64,000 nt of DNA from Devosia sp. 66-22 (GTDB lineage: Bacteria > Pseudomonadota > Alphaproteobacteria > Rhizobiales > Devosiaceae): positions 62,001 through 126,000 of the forward strand of contig MKUZ01000022.1 in NCBI GenBank assembly GCA_001899065.1, read 5' to 3'. Both the position numbers and the translations under genes were made by a program. The notes beneath the pieces were generated by a model. The model was not told the origin of the DNA and searched no databases. It saw nothing but the letters and a program-made list of their open reading frames with translations. Numbering within the stretch: position 1 is the first letter of the stretch; each line of letters begins with the position of its first letter. Below are positions 1 through 8,978 of the stretch, in pieces.

Positions 1-62
1 ATGGCGAGCGGCCCTATTTCTCCACCATCCTGTGCTATCGCGGCGATGAGGCGTGGGGATGA
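1..62 (+). CDS. cobI: C-terminal end of CobI-like precorrin-2 C20-methyltransferase (partial)
   Basis: Only the last 19 codons of a gene entering from the left are visible, in the frame starting at base 3 and ending in TGA at 60-62. The residues read GERPYFSTILCYRGDEAWG. A PYFS-plus-hydrophobic run close to the C-terminus is typical of the CobI/CbiL methyltransferases, and cobI normally sits directly before cobJ. The stop overlaps the next gene's ATG as ATGA (59-62), which implies translational coupling. The assignment rests on this short tail and on the neighbour, so it is moderately sure at best. Confidence 0.5.
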   Translation, partial: GERPYFSTILCYRGDEAWG

Positions 63-1825
63 AGCCGGCTATCGTCACCTTCGCGGCCTCCGGAGCCGAA
101 ACCGCGGCGCGCCTTGCCCCGCTCGTCGGCGCCGATGTGCATCATTGCGGCTACAATGGCGAAGACGGCAAGCTGCTGCTGCCGCGCCTGTTCGCCGAGG
201 GCCGCCCGATCGTTGGCGTCTGCGCCGCCGGCATCCTCATCCGCCTGCTCGCGCCGTCGCTGGGCGACAAGCAGAGCGAGCCGCCGGTGCTCGCCGTCTC
301 GCAGGACGGCACGCAGGTGGTGTCGCTGCTGGGCGGCCACCACGGCGCCAACCGTCTTGCCCGCGAGATCGCTGCACATCTGGGCGGCAGCGCCGCGCTC
401 ACCACCGCGTCGGACGCCAAATTCACCCGCGGCCTTGATGAGCCGCCGCCGGGCTACGTCCTCGCCGATCCTGCCGCTGCCAAGCCGGCCATGATGGCGC
501 TGCTGATCGGTGGCCGTCTCGTCGTCGACGGCCATGCGCCCTGGCTCGCCGAAGCCGGCTATCCGGTGAGCTCGGCCGGCACGGTGAAAATCCGCATCGA
601 CGAGCACGCCACGCGCCGCGAGCGCGAGCTGCTCTATCATCCGCGCACGCTCGTTGCCGGCATCGGCGCCGAGCGCGGCGTCGCCGCCGACGAGGTCATC
701 GGCCTCATCGCCGAGACGCTGGCGGCGCACGACCTCGCGCCGCAGGCCCTCGCGGCGCTCACCACCATCGACATCAAGTCCGATGAAGCGGCGTTCCACG
801 CGGCGGCGGCCCATTTCGCCGTGCCGCTCCGCATCTTCACGGCGGCCGAGCTCAACCAGGAGCGCTATCGGCTGCTCAATCCCTCGCCCATCGTCGAAGC
901 CGAAACCGGCACCCCCGGCGTCGCCGAGGCCGCGGCGCTCAAGGCCGGCAGCCTGCTGGTCGAGAAGCGCAAATCGCAGCGCGCCACCTGCGCCATCGGC
1001 CGCGCCAAGGCGCCCATCGATCCGCTGAGCCTCGGCCGCGCGCCCGGGCTGCTTCATGTCGTGGGCATCGGTCCCGGCGACAGAGCGAGTCGCTCCGCCG
1101 CCGCCGTCGCCGCGCTCGACGCCGCGACCGACTGGGTAGGCTACGATCTCTATCTCGATCTCGTCGCCGACCTGCGCCTCGGCCAGGAGGAGCACCGCTT
1201 TCCCCTCGGCGACGAGGAAGCGCGCGTCCGCCACGCCCTCGAGCTCGCCGCAACGGGCAAAACCGTCGCGCTCGTCTGCTCGGGCGACGCGCAGATCTAT
1301 GCCATGGCCTCGCTGGTGTTCGAGCTCATCGAGGCTGTCGGCGCGCGAAAGGTGTCCGAGTCCGCGCGCCGCGTCGCCGTCGACATCCATCCCGGCATCT
1401 CCGCGTTTCAGGCCGCCAGCGCTGCGGCCGGTGCCCTCATCGGCCACGATTTCGCCTGCGTCTCGCTGAGCGATTTGCTGACGCCCAGCGACACCATCCG
1501 CCAACGCCTCGCCGCCGCTGCGTCGGGCGATTTCGTAACGGCGCTCTACAATCCGCGCTCGCAGCGTCGCACCGATCTCATCGAACACGCCAGGACACTG
1601 TTCCTCGCGCATCGTCCGCCCGAAACGCCCGTCATCGTCGCGAGCAGCCTCGGCCGCCCCGCCGAGCAGGTCACCGTCACCACGCTCGCCGCGTTCGATC
1701 CCACCACGGTCGACATGCTCACCATCGTCCTCATCGGCGCCTCCACCTCGCGCGCCGTGAAGCGCGGCGACGGCAAGACCATCGCCTTCACGCCGCGCGG
1801 CTACCATGTGAAGGCCGGGATATGA
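59..1825 (+). CDS. cobJ: CbiG-CobJ fusion: cobalamin synthesis protein G / precorrin-3B C17-methyltransferase
   Basis: This 588-residue protein joins two enzymes. Residues about 1-325 resemble CbiG: an N-terminal part with GVCAAGILIRLLAP and GGHHGANRLA, then a CbiG_C/CobE-type part starting near GIGAERGV. Residues about 335-560 are a tetrapyrrole methyltransferase of the CobJ/CbiH type, with LLHVVGIGPGDRA, VCSGDAQIYAMA and ALYNPRSQRR. CobJ adds the C17 methyl group and contracts the ring; CbiG opens the lactone and releases the two-carbon fragment in the anaerobic route. ATG at 59 is chosen because it overlaps the upstream stop as ATGA; an in-frame GTG lies at 53. Fusions of these two domains are known. 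Whether the CbiG half is active in an otherwise CobJ/K/M-type pathway cannot be read from the sequence. Confidence 0.92.
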   Translation: MKPAIVTFAASGAETAARLAPLVGADVHHCGYNGEDGKLLLPRLFAEGRPIVGVCAAGILIRLLAPSLGDKQSEPPVLAVSQDGTQVVSLLGGHHGANRLAREIAAHLGGSAALTTASDAKFTRGLDEPPPGYVLADPAAAKPAMMALLIGGRLVVDGHAPWLAEAGYPVSSAGTVKIRIDEHATRRERELLYHPRTLVAGIGAERGVAADEVIGLIAETLAAHDLAPQALAALTTIDIKSDEAAFHAAAAHFAVPLRIFTAAELNQERYRLLNPSPIVEAETGTPGVAEAAALKAGSLLVEKRKSQRATCAIGRAKAPIDPLSLGRAPGLLHVVGIGPGDRASRSAAAVAALDAATDWVGYDLYLDLVADLRLGQEEHRFPLGDEEARVRHALELAATGKTVALVCSGDAQIYAMASLVFELIEAVGARKVSESARRVAVDIHPGISAFQAASAAAGALIGHDFACVSLSDLLTPSDTIRQRLAAAASGDFVTALYNPRSQRRTDLIEHARTLFLAHRPPETPVIVASSLGRPAEQVTVTTLAAFDPTTVDMLTIVLIGASTSRAVKRGDGKTIAFTPRGYHVKAGI

Positions 1826-1878
1826 GCGCAGGCGATCGCACGCTCGGCCGCGCGGCGGGCAGGGACGCCATGCCATGA
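1822..1878 (+). other. 18-codon minigene overlapping both cobJ and cobM
   Basis: An 18-codon frame begins in an ATGA overlap with the cobJ stop (ATG 1822, TGA 1823-1825). It ends in another ATGA overlap with the cobM start (ATG 1875, TGA 1876-1878). The peptide would be MSAGDRTLGRAAGRDAMP and matches nothing I recognise. It could carry ribosomes from cobJ to cobM across the 49-base gap. It could also be the scar of a gene deleted between them: cobL lies near here in many rhizobial clusters and is absent from this window. Chance is the alternative. Confidence 0.3.
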
Positions 1879-2654
1879 CCGTCTACTTCATCGGCGCCGG
1901 CCCCGGCGCGCCCGACCTCATCACGCTGCGCGGCCAGCGCCTCATCGAGCGCTGCCCGGTCTGCCTCTATGCCGGCTCGCTCGTTCCCGCCGAGATCGTC
2001 GCAGCCGCGCCGCCGGGCGCCCTCGTGCGCGACACCGCGCCGCTGCATCTCGATGAGATCGTCGCCGAGATCGAAAGGGCGCACGTCGCCGGCCACGACG
2101 TCGCCCGCGTCCACTCCGGCGATCCCTCGATCTATGGTGCCGTCGCCGAGCAGATGCGCCGGCTCGATACGCTCGGCATTCCCTATGAGGTCGTCCCCGG
2201 CGTTCCGGCTTTCGCCGGCGCCGCGGCCCGCCTCGCCACCGAGCTGACGCTGCCCGAGATCAGCCAGACCATCATCCTGACGCGCACCTCCGGCAAGGCC
2301 TCGCCCATGCCGCCGCGCGAAAGCCTCGAAATGCTCGGCCAGAGCGGCGCGACCCTCGCCATCCACCTGAGCGTGCGCAACCTCGCCTATGTCGAAGCCG
2401 CGCTCACCCCGCATTACGGTGCGGACTGCCCGGCGATCGTCATCTATCGCGCCACCTGGCCCGACGAGGAGATCATCGTCACCACGCTCGCCGAAATGCG
2501 GACCCGGGTGCGCGAAGAGAAGATCACTCGCACCGCGCTCATCTTCGTCGGCCGTGTCTTCGGCGAAACGCGCTTCCGCGACAGCCGCCTCTATGCCGCC
2601 GACTTCGCACATGTGCTGCGCAACGCAGGGAAGAAGAAGCAGCGGGCAGGGTAG
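1875..2654 (+). CDS. cobM: CobM, precorrin-4 C11-methyltransferase
   Basis: 259 residues, the usual length. It transfers a methyl group from S-adenosylmethionine to C11 of precorrin-4 in the cytoplasm. The sequence opens with the family's VYFIGAGPGAPDLITLRG, followed by LYAGSLVP, RVHSGDPSIYGA, a VVPGVPAFAGAAA segment and the TRTSGKASPMP stretch typical of CobM/CbiF. The start is the ATG that overlaps the 18-codon frame after cobJ. cobK converges on it 45 bases downstream, and a short dyad (2674-2679 with 2685-2690) sits in that gap as a weak possible terminator. Confidence 0.95.
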   Translation: MTVYFIGAGPGAPDLITLRGQRLIERCPVCLYAGSLVPAEIVAAAPPGALVRDTAPLHLDEIVAEIERAHVAGHDVARVHSGDPSIYGAVAEQMRRLDTLGIPYEVVPGVPAFAGAAARLATELTLPEISQTIILTRTSGKASPMPPRESLEMLGQSGATLAIHLSVRNLAYVEAALTPHYGADCPAIVIYRATWPDEEIIVTTLAEMRTRVREEKITRTALIFVGRVFGETRFRDSRLYAADFAHVLRNAGKKKQRAG

Positions 2655-2699
2655 GCACAAGCGGCCCCGCTGGAGCGAGCGCCACTCGCTGCGCGGTGC

Positions 2700-3422
2700 T
2701 CAATGGGTCGCCACCGCCGCTACCGCTTCGTCCACCGTACCCACCTCATGCGCCGGCCCGTAGGCCGGTCGCGCCACCATGATCACCGTGGCGCCGCGCT
2801 CGCGCGCCACGTCGAGCTTGGCCCACGTCGCCGCGCCGCCCGAATTCTTGCTCACCAGATGGGTGAAGTCGTATCGGTCGAACAGCGACCGCTCGCTCGC
2901 GAGCGAATGAGGCGGTGTGTCGATGAGCAGCTCCATATGTCCCAGATCGATCTGTGGCACCTCGATCAACCGCGCCACCAGCCGGCAGTCGTCGCGGCCG
3001 ACGAAATACTCAAGCCCCTGATGTCCCGTGGTGATGAAGCCGTGGGCGTTGGGCGGCAACGCCGCCGCGGCCGCTTCGATCGTGGGCACGTGCAGCCAGG
3101 CCGCATCAGCCGGTTCGTCCCAGGCCGGTCGCATATAGCGTATCAGTGGAACGCCGCTCGCCTGCGCCGCGGCCACCGCGTTCACCGAGATCAGCCCGGC
3201 ATATGGGTGCGTGGCATCCACCAGCCGCTCGACCCCCGCCGCCTTGAGATAGCCAACGAGACCGGGGACACCGCCGAATTTGCCCACGCGCAACTGCCCG
3301 GCGGGCAGTGCCGGGCGGCGCGTCCGTCCTGCGAGCGACGTGGTGACGTCGTGGCCGAGCGCCGTCAGCCGTTCGGCCAGTTCGCGCGCCTCGGTCGTGC
3401 CGCCCAGGATCAGGATCTTCAT
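2700..3422 (-). CDS. cobK: CobK, precorrin-6A reductase
   Basis: 240 residues, normal for CobK/CbiJ. It reduces precorrin-6A to precorrin-6B with NADPH. The N-terminus MKILILGGTTEARELAERL is the family signature. VDATHPYAGLISVNA, IRYMRPAW, FITTGHQGLEYF and LVSKNSGG follow in the expected order. Its ATG directly abuts the cbiD stop (TGA 3425-3423, ATG 3422-3420), so the two are co-translated. The pair is transcribed against cobM. Confidence 0.94.
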   Translation of the reverse strand: MKILILGGTTEARELAERLTALGHDVTTSLAGRTRRPALPAGQLRVGKFGGVPGLVGYLKAAGVERLVDATHPYAGLISVNAVAAAQASGVPLIRYMRPAWDEPADAAWLHVPTIEAAAAALPPNAHGFITTGHQGLEYFVGRDDCRLVARLIEVPQIDLGHMELLIDTPPHSLASERSLFDRYDFTHLVSKNSGGAATWAKLDVARERGATVIMVARPAYGPAHEVGTVDEAVAAVATH

Positions 3423-4469
3423 TCAGCCGCTCTCGCCCACGATCGTTCCGTTGCGGTCCACCACCAGCACATCGATGCGCGCCGCGTCGCCCACCATCGC
3501 CTGCGCTTGCGCGCGCGCCACAGACGCAATCATTGCGGCAAGGGCAGGGCCGCCCAGCGCCAGCACTTCATTGGCCGTGTTGGCGGCCAGCACGCGCTCG
3601 CGCTGGTCCGGCAGCAGGGTCGCAAGCATCTCGAAATCCACCTGACTGCGGCCTGAATGAAGGTCCATCGCCCCCTGCGCCAGCTTCACCAGCTTGGCAA
3701 AGCCGCCGGCAATGGTGACGCGCTCTATGGGGCGGCGGCGCACATATTTGAGCAGCCCGCCGACGAAATCGCCCATGTCGAGATAGGCCTCGATGGGCAG
3801 GCCCAGCCGTGCCATGGCCGCCGTCTCGCTTGTGTCGCCGGTCGAGCCCACCACATGCGTCAGCCCCAGCGCCCGCGCCACATCCACGCCGCGCTGGATC
3901 GAGGCGATCCACGCCGCGCAGGAGTAGGGAATGACGATGCCGGTCGTCCCCAGGATCGAGAGCCCGCCCACAATGCCGAGCCGCGGGTTCCACGTCTTCT
4001 GCGCCAGCCGTGCCCCGTCGCGCACCGACACGGTCACGGCATAATCGCCCGCGCCCAGCACCTCGCGGATCATCCGGCGCGGCACCGGGTTGATCGCCGG
4101 CTCGCCCGGAGGGATCGGCAGGCCGGGCTTGGTCACCGTGCCAACGCCCGCGCCGGCATGAAACGTGATTCCACTGCCGGGCGCGCTCCGCGTCACGCGT
4201 GTAACGACGAGCGCACCATGCGTCACATCGGGATCGTCGCCCGCATCCTTGACGATGCCCGCCTCGGCCCAGCCCTCGCCCATCGCCTCGTGCGCCAGCG
4301 CGAAGGCCGGCATCTGGCCGCCGGGCAGCGTGATCGTCACCGGATCGGGGAACTGGCCCTCCGTCAGCGCGCCGAGCGCCGCCTTGGCCGCCGCGGTGGC
4401 GCAGGCGCCCGTGGTCCAGCCCCGGCGCAGGGGGCGATCGGTCGGGGCATCGTCCGCGCTGTCGGCCAT
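3423..4469 (-). CDS. cbiD: CbiD, cobalt-precorrin-5B C1-methyltransferase
   Basis: 348 residues from the ATG at 4469, which is preceded by AGGA five bases upstream. A longer reading from 4499 would run into cobA and is rejected. The N-terminal RRGWTTGACATAAAKAA is diagnostic of CbiD; GSGITFHAGAGVGTVTKPG, ILGTTGIVIPYSC and GSTGDTSE follow. CbiD methylates C1 of the corrin precursor. It does the job of CobF in bacteria that lack CobF, and its pairing here with CobK and CobM-type enzymes is the mixed arrangement seen in several alphaproteobacteria. The start is only 14 bases from the divergent cobA start. Confidence 0.94.
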   Translation of the reverse strand: MADSADDAPTDRPLRRGWTTGACATAAAKAALGALTEGQFPDPVTITLPGGQMPAFALAHEAMGEGWAEAGIVKDAGDDPDVTHGALVVTRVTRSAPGSGITFHAGAGVGTVTKPGLPIPPGEPAINPVPRRMIREVLGAGDYAVTVSVRDGARLAQKTWNPRLGIVGGLSILGTTGIVIPYSCAAWIASIQRGVDVARALGLTHVVGSTGDTSETAAMARLGLPIEAYLDMGDFVGGLLKYVRRRPIERVTIAGGFAKLVKLAQGAMDLHSGRSQVDFEMLATLLPDQRERVLAANTANEVLALGGPALAAMIASVARAQAQAMVGDAARIDVLVVDRNGTIVGESG

Positions 4470-4483
4470 GCTAATCCTATAGC

Positions 4484-5290
4484 ATGAGCTTTGCCGCACT
4501 CGATTCTCTCGACTGGCCCGTCTTCGAGCCGGGCACCGTCTGGCTGGTGGGCGCCGGCCCCGGCGCGCCGGGCCTGTTGTCGCTGCTCGGCTATCGCGGC
4601 CTGCTTGAAGCCGATGTCGTGGTCTATGACGCCCTGGTGAGCGACGCGCTGCTCGCCCTCGCCAATCCGGCTGCCGAACGCATCTATGCCGGCAAGCGCG
4701 GCGGTAAACCGTCGCCGAAGCAGGCCGACATCTCGCTGCGGCTGGTCGAGCTGGCCGAAGCCGGCAAGCGCGTGCTGCGCCTCAAGGGCGGCGATCCCTT
4801 CATCTTCGGCCGGGGCGCCGAGGAGGCGCTGGCGCTGGTGGCCCGCGGCATCCGCTTCCGCATCGTGCCGGGCATTTCGGCGGGCGTCGGCGGGCTGGCC
4901 TATGCCGGTATTCCCGTCACTCACCGCGACACCAACCAGGCGGTCGTCTTCCTCACCGGTCACGACGAAAGCGGCGGCATCCCCGCGGCGGTCGACTGGG
5001 CGGCGGTCGCCAATGCCGCGCCCATCATCGTCATGTACATGGCGGTCAAGCACCTGCGGTCGATCGCCGACAAGCTGATGGCGGCGGGCCGCGCCCCCGC
5101 CGATCGCGTCGCCGTCGTCTGTAACGCGGCGCTGCCCGATCAGTATGTGGTCGACGGCACGCTGGGCGATATCGCCCGCATCGAGCCCATGCTCAAGGCG
5201 CCGGCCATCGTGGTCGTTGGTGCCGTCGGCGGCCTGCGCCAGGATCTCGACTGGTATGTCGGCGCGCTGCGGGAGAACGGCCTTGGCTAA
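4484..5290 (+). CDS. cobA: CobA, uroporphyrinogen-III C-methyltransferase (SUMT)
   Basis: 268 residues. It makes precorrin-2 from uroporphyrinogen III, the branch point toward cobalamin and siroheme. Motifs: VWLVGAGPGAPGLLSLLG, VVVYDALVSD, the SAM-binding LRLKGGDPFIFGRGAEE, and IPVTHRDTNQAVVFLTGH. It is a single-domain SUMT with no CysG-like siroheme domains. No clear Shine-Dalgarno sequence precedes the ATG. The divergent cbiD start is 14 bases away, so its promoter must lie inside cbiD. Its TAA overlaps the TTG start of cobB. Confidence 0.95.
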   Translation: MSFAALDSLDWPVFEPGTVWLVGAGPGAPGLLSLLGYRGLLEADVVVYDALVSDALLALANPAAERIYAGKRGGKPSPKQADISLRLVELAEAGKRVLRLKGGDPFIFGRGAEEALALVARGIRFRIVPGISAGVGGLAYAGIPVTHRDTNQAVVFLTGHDESGGIPAAVDWAAVANAAPIIVMYMAVKHLRSIADKLMAAGRAPADRVAVVCNAALPDQYVVDGTLGDIARIEPMLKAPAIVVVGAVGGLRQDLDWYVGALRENGLG

Positions 5291-6581
5291 TGGCCTCGTC
5301 ATCGCCGCGCCGCGCTCCGGCTCGGGCAAGACCGTGGTCACGCTCGGCCTGCTGGCCGCTCTCGGGCGTCGTGGCCTCGCGGTTGCCCCCGCCAAGACCG
5401 GCCCCGACTATATCGATCGCGCCATCCTCGCCCGCGTCGCCGGCCGCGAGGCTATCAACCTCGATCCCTGGGCCATGTCGCCCGATCGACTGCGCGCCCT
5501 CGCCTCCGCCCACGCCGCGGGCGCCGACCTGCTGCTGGTCGAAGGCGTCATGGGCCTGTTCGACGGCGCCGCCGACGGCACCGGCTCCACCGCCGACCTC
5601 GCCGCTACGCTCGGCCTGCCTGTCATCCTCGTGGTCGACGCCGACCGGCAGGGCCAGTCCATCGCCGCCCTGGTCTCCGGCTTCGCCCGCTTCCGACCCG
5701 ACGTCAGCGTCGCCGGCATCATCGTCAACCGCGTCGCCACCACGCGCCACGAGCAGCTGCTGCTTACAGCGCTCGCGCCGCTCGGCGTCCCCGTGCTCGG
5801 CGTCCTCCCCCGGCGCGACGTCCTACACCTGCCGGAGCGGCATCTCGGTCTCGTCATGCCAGACGAGGTCGTCGGCTTCGATGCGGTCGTCACCGCTGCC
5901 GCGGACGCGCTCGAGCAGTTCGTCGATCTTAATCTTTTGGCCGCCCTTTCATCGAAAGTGCCGAGATTTTTGCCCGGCGTTTCAAGGATATCGCCTCTGG
6001 GGCAGCGCATTGCCGTCGCCATGGACGACGCTTTCAGCTTCATCTACCCCCACCTCCTCAGCGACTGGCGCGCTCAGGGCGCCGAGGTCACCCCCTTCTC
6101 GCCGCTTGCCGATGAGCATGCGAGAATGGATAGCGATGCAGTGTTCTTGCCAGGAGGCTATCCGGAATTGCATGGCGAGCGGCTGGCGGCGGCGAGCGGT
6201 TTCCACGCTGGGCTGCGCGCTGCCGCAGCCCGCAACGCCCTGATCTACGGCGAGTGCGGCGGCTACATGGTGCTCGGCGAAACCCTCACCGACAAATCCG
6301 GTGCCACCCATCGGATGGCCGGCCTGCTGCCGATCCATACCGATATCAGCCGGCCCAAACGCACCCTCGGCTACCGCCGGCTGAGCCACCAGAGCCCGCT
6401 GCCCTGGCCCGCGCACCTCCTTGGCCACGAGTTCCACTATTCGACCGGCGGCGCCGCAAACCCCCTCTTCGCCGCCACCGACGCCCTCGGCACGTCGCTG
6501 CCGCCGATGGGCGCCGTTGCCGGCCGCGTCATGGGGTCGTATGCCCATGTCATCGACGCCGCGGAGCCAGCCGATGGCTAA
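5283..6581 (+). CDS. cobB: CobB, cobyrinate a,c-diamide synthase
   Basis: 432 residues from a TTG at 5283 that overlaps the cobA stop; this places the ATP site [16 protein letters not shown] at the very N-terminus as in the family. It amidates the a and c side chains using glutamine and ATP. The N-terminal half is a P-loop amidoligase ([20 protein letters not shown]). The C-terminal half is a class I glutamine amidotransferase with the cysteine in [11 protein letters not shown] and a late His in GSYAHV. Eight bases overlap cobQ. The frame stays open upstream, but earlier starts would lie deep inside cobA. Confidence 0.93.
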   Translation: MANGLVIAAPRSGSGKTVVTLGLLAALGRRGLAVAPAKTGPDYIDRAILARVAGREAINLDPWAMSPDRLRALASAHAAGADLLLVEGVMGLFDGAADGTGSTADLAATLGLPVILVVDADRQGQSIAALVSGFARFRPDVSVAGIIVNRVATTRHEQLLLTALAPLGVPVLGVLPRRDVLHLPERHLGLVMPDEVVGFDAVVTAAADALEQFVDLNLLAALSSKVPRFLPGVSRISPLGQRIAVAMDDAFSFIYPHLLSDWRAQGAEVTPFSPLADEHARMDSDAVFLPGGYPELHGERLAAASGFHAGLRAAAARNALIYGECGGYMVLGETLTDKSGATHRMAGLLPIHTDISRPKRTLGYRRLSHQSPLPWPAHLLGHEFHYSTGGAANPLFAATDALGTSLPPMGAVAGRVMGSYAHVIDAAEPADG

Positions 6582-8025
6582 GGCCTTGATGTTCATGGGC
6601 ACCGGCAGCGACGTGGGCAAGACAACCATCGTCGCAGGCCTTTGCCGCGCCTTCGCCGATCGCGGCCTGCGCGTCGCCCCCTTCAAGCCGCAGAACATGT
6701 CCAACAACGCCGCCGTCACCGCCGATGGCGGCGAGATCGGCCGGGCCCAGGCCCTGCAGGCCCGCGCCGCCCGGCGCGAGCCGCTCACCGCCATGAACCC
6801 GGTGCTGCTCAAGCCCGAGCACGAATCTGGCGCCCAGCTCGTCGTTCGCGGTCGGCGCGTCGGCTCCTATGCCGCGCGCGACTATTGGAAGATGCGCGGC
6901 GAGCTCATGCCGCAGGTACTCGCCGCCTATCGCGAGCTGGCCGCTGACGCCGATCTCGTCCTCGTCGAAGGCGCCGGCAGTGCCTCCGAGGTCAATCTGC
7001 GCGGCAACGACATCGCCAATTTCGGCTTCGCCCAAGCCGCCCAGGTGCCGGTCATCCTCGTCGGCGACATCGATCGTGGCGGCGTCATCGCCGCGATCGT
7101 CGGCACCTTCGCCGTCATCGCCCCAAGCGATGTCGCCCTGATCCGTGCGAGCCTCGTCAACAAATTCCGCGGCGACCCAGCCCTCTTCACCGATGGCGCG
7201 GCCTTCATCACGGAGCGCACCGGCGTTCCCTGCCTTGGTCCGCTCCCCTTCTTTCCCAACGCAGCGAAGCTGCCGGCGGAAGACTCACTCGCCCTCGACG
7301 CCAAGCCGTCCGGCGCCGGCGGGTCCTATGTCATCGCCGTGCCGCGCCTGCCGCGTATCGCCAATTTCGACGACCTCGACCCTCTCCGCGCTGAGCCGGG
7401 CCTCTCCGTGGTCGTCGTCGAACCTGGGCAGGCCATTCCACAGGCTGCCGACATGATCATCCTGCCCGGCTCAAAGGCCACCCGCGGCGACCTCGAGGCG
7501 CTGCGCCGCTTCGGCTGGGATATCGACATCCTTGCCCATCATCGCGCCGGCAAGCGCATCCTCGGCATCTGCGGCGGCTACCAGATGCTCGGTCGCACCA
7601 TCGCCGATCCCGACGGCATCGAAGGTACGCCGGGCACCAGCGCCGGCCTCGGCCTGCTGGTCGTCGACACCGTGTTGGGCCCCACCAAGGAGCTGCGTGT
7701 CGAGCATGCGACCCACCTCGCTACCGGCGAGGCCCTTTCAGGCTATCACATGCACATGGGCGTCACTTCGGGCGCCGACAGCGCTCGTCCGTTCTCGCGA
7801 ATGGCAGGAAACGACGACGGCGCAACGTCCGGTGACGGGCTGATCGTTGGAACGTACCTGCATGGCATCTTCGCCTCGAACGCATTTCGTCATGCATTTC
7901 TGAATATGCAGTCGCCTGTCGACTACGACGGGGCCGTGGAGACAGCAATCGACGGTCTTGCCGCCCATCTCGCCAGCCATCTCGACCTCGACGCGCTCGT
8001 CGACCTCGCCGGCGAGGTCGCCTGA
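6574..8025 (+). CDS. cobQ: CobQ, cobyric acid synthase
   Basis: 483 residues, the family's length. It adds the b, d, e and g amides to give cobyric acid. The N-terminus [15 protein letters not shown] is the P-loop; [13 protein letters not shown] and [14 protein letters not shown] are CobQ signatures. The glutaminase cysteine lies in [15 protein letters not shown], and a His is present in GTYLHGIF. The ATG at 6574 overlaps the cobB stop. Its TGA shares one base with the cbiB ATG (TGATG at 8023-8027). Confidence 0.95.
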   Translation: MAKALMFMGTGSDVGKTTIVAGLCRAFADRGLRVAPFKPQNMSNNAAVTADGGEIGRAQALQARAARREPLTAMNPVLLKPEHESGAQLVVRGRRVGSYAARDYWKMRGELMPQVLAAYRELAADADLVLVEGAGSASEVNLRGNDIANFGFAQAAQVPVILVGDIDRGGVIAAIVGTFAVIAPSDVALIRASLVNKFRGDPALFTDGAAFITERTGVPCLGPLPFFPNAAKLPAEDSLALDAKPSGAGGSYVIAVPRLPRIANFDDLDPLRAEPGLSVVVVEPGQAIPQAADMIILPGSKATRGDLEALRRFGWDIDILAHHRAGKRILGICGGYQMLGRTIADPDGIEGTPGTSAGLGLLVVDTVLGPTKELRVEHATHLATGEALSGYHMHMGVTSGADSARPFSRMAGNDDGATSGDGLIVGTYLHGIFASNAFRHAFLNMQSPVDYDGAVETAIDGLAAHLASHLDLDALVDLAGEVA

Positions 8026-8978
8026 TGGCCTGGCTGCTCGCCCCGCTGGCGCTGCTGATCGAGCGCGTCGTCGGCTACCCACCCTGGCTGTTCAAGATGA
8101 TCGGCCACCCCGTGACCTGGATCGGCGCCCTTATCTCCTGGCTCGACGGCAGGCTCAACCGCGGCGAAAAGCGCCGGCTCAAGGGTCTCCTGGCGCTGCT
8201 TCTGCTGCTGCTCACGGTCCTCGCCATTGGGCTCCTCGTTATCGCCATCACTCGCCGCGTGCCCTTCGGCTGGGTGCTCGAGGCGGTGCTTGCGTCCAGC
8301 CTCCTGGCCCAGAAGGAGCTCGGCCGGGCTGTCAAAGCCGTGGCCGACGGCCTCAACCTCGCGTTGGACAGCGGTCGCCGCGCGGTCAGCCAGATCGTCG
8401 GCCGCGATCCCGACACGCTCGACGAGGCGGGCGTGTCACGAGCGGCGATCGAGAGCCTCGCCGAGTCGACATCGGATGGCGTCGTCGCTCCGCTGTTCTG
8501 GCTCCTCGTCGGCGGCCTGCCCGGGGCGCTGATCTACAAGGCAGCCAACACCGCCGACTCCATGATCGGCCACCGGAACGAGCGCTACCGCGCGTTCGGC
8601 TGGGCGAGCGCCCGGTTCGACGATCTGCTCAACTGGGTTCCGGCGCGCCTCTCCGCCCTTCTGGTCGCGGGCGCCGCATTCATGGTCCGGCGGGCCGATC
8701 CGGAAGCGGCGTGGTCGACCGCGTTGCGCGACGCGCGCAAGCACGACTCGCCCAATGCCGGCTGGCCTGAGGCGGCCTTCGCCGGGGCGCTCGGCTTCCG
8801 CCTCGGCGGCCCGCGCGCCTATGACGGCGAAGTGCACGACCTCCCCGCCTTCGGGGACGGACGGGCGGAGTTGACCGCGCTCGATATCCTCAAGGCGCTC
8901 GAGCTTTATTGGATGGCGATGAACCTGCTGCTCGCCGCCAGCATCGCGCTCGGCCTCGTCCTCTGGCGCTTCGCCTAA
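8025..8978 (+). CDS. cbiB: CbiB/CobD, adenosylcobinamide-phosphate synthase
   Basis: 317 residues of inner-membrane protein. It attaches (R)-1-aminopropan-2-ol or its phosphate to adenosylcobyric acid. The N-terminus LLAPLALLIERVVGYPPWLF, then HPVTWIGALISWLD, VGRDPDTLDEAGVSRAAIES and YKAANTADSMIGHRNERY are family motifs. Several membrane spans are visible, around residues 1-15, 45-75, 155-170, 205-220 and at the end. In rhizobia this gene is called cobD; I use cbiB to avoid confusion with the Salmonella decarboxylase. Its last four bases overlap the convergent cobU stop. Confidence 0.93.
   Translation: MAWLLAPLALLIERVVGYPPWLFKMIGHPVTWIGALISWLDGRLNRGEKRRLKGLLALLLLLLTVLAIGLLVIAITRRVPFGWVLEAVLASSLLAQKELGRAVKAVADGLNLALDSGRRAVSQIVGRDPDTLDEAGVSRAAIESLAESTSDGVVAPLFWLLVGGLPGALIYKAANTADSMIGHRNERYRAFGWASARFDDLLNWVPARLSALLVAGAAFMVRRADPEAAWSTALRDARKHDSPNAGWPEAAFAGALGFRLGGPRAYDGEVHDLPAFGDGRAELTALDILKALELYWMAMNLLLAASIALGLVLWRFA

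Noticed and set aside
35-1876. A 613-codon minus-strand frame opposite cbiG-cobJ
   Set aside because: Antisense shadow of a gene with clear family motifs; no domain of its own.
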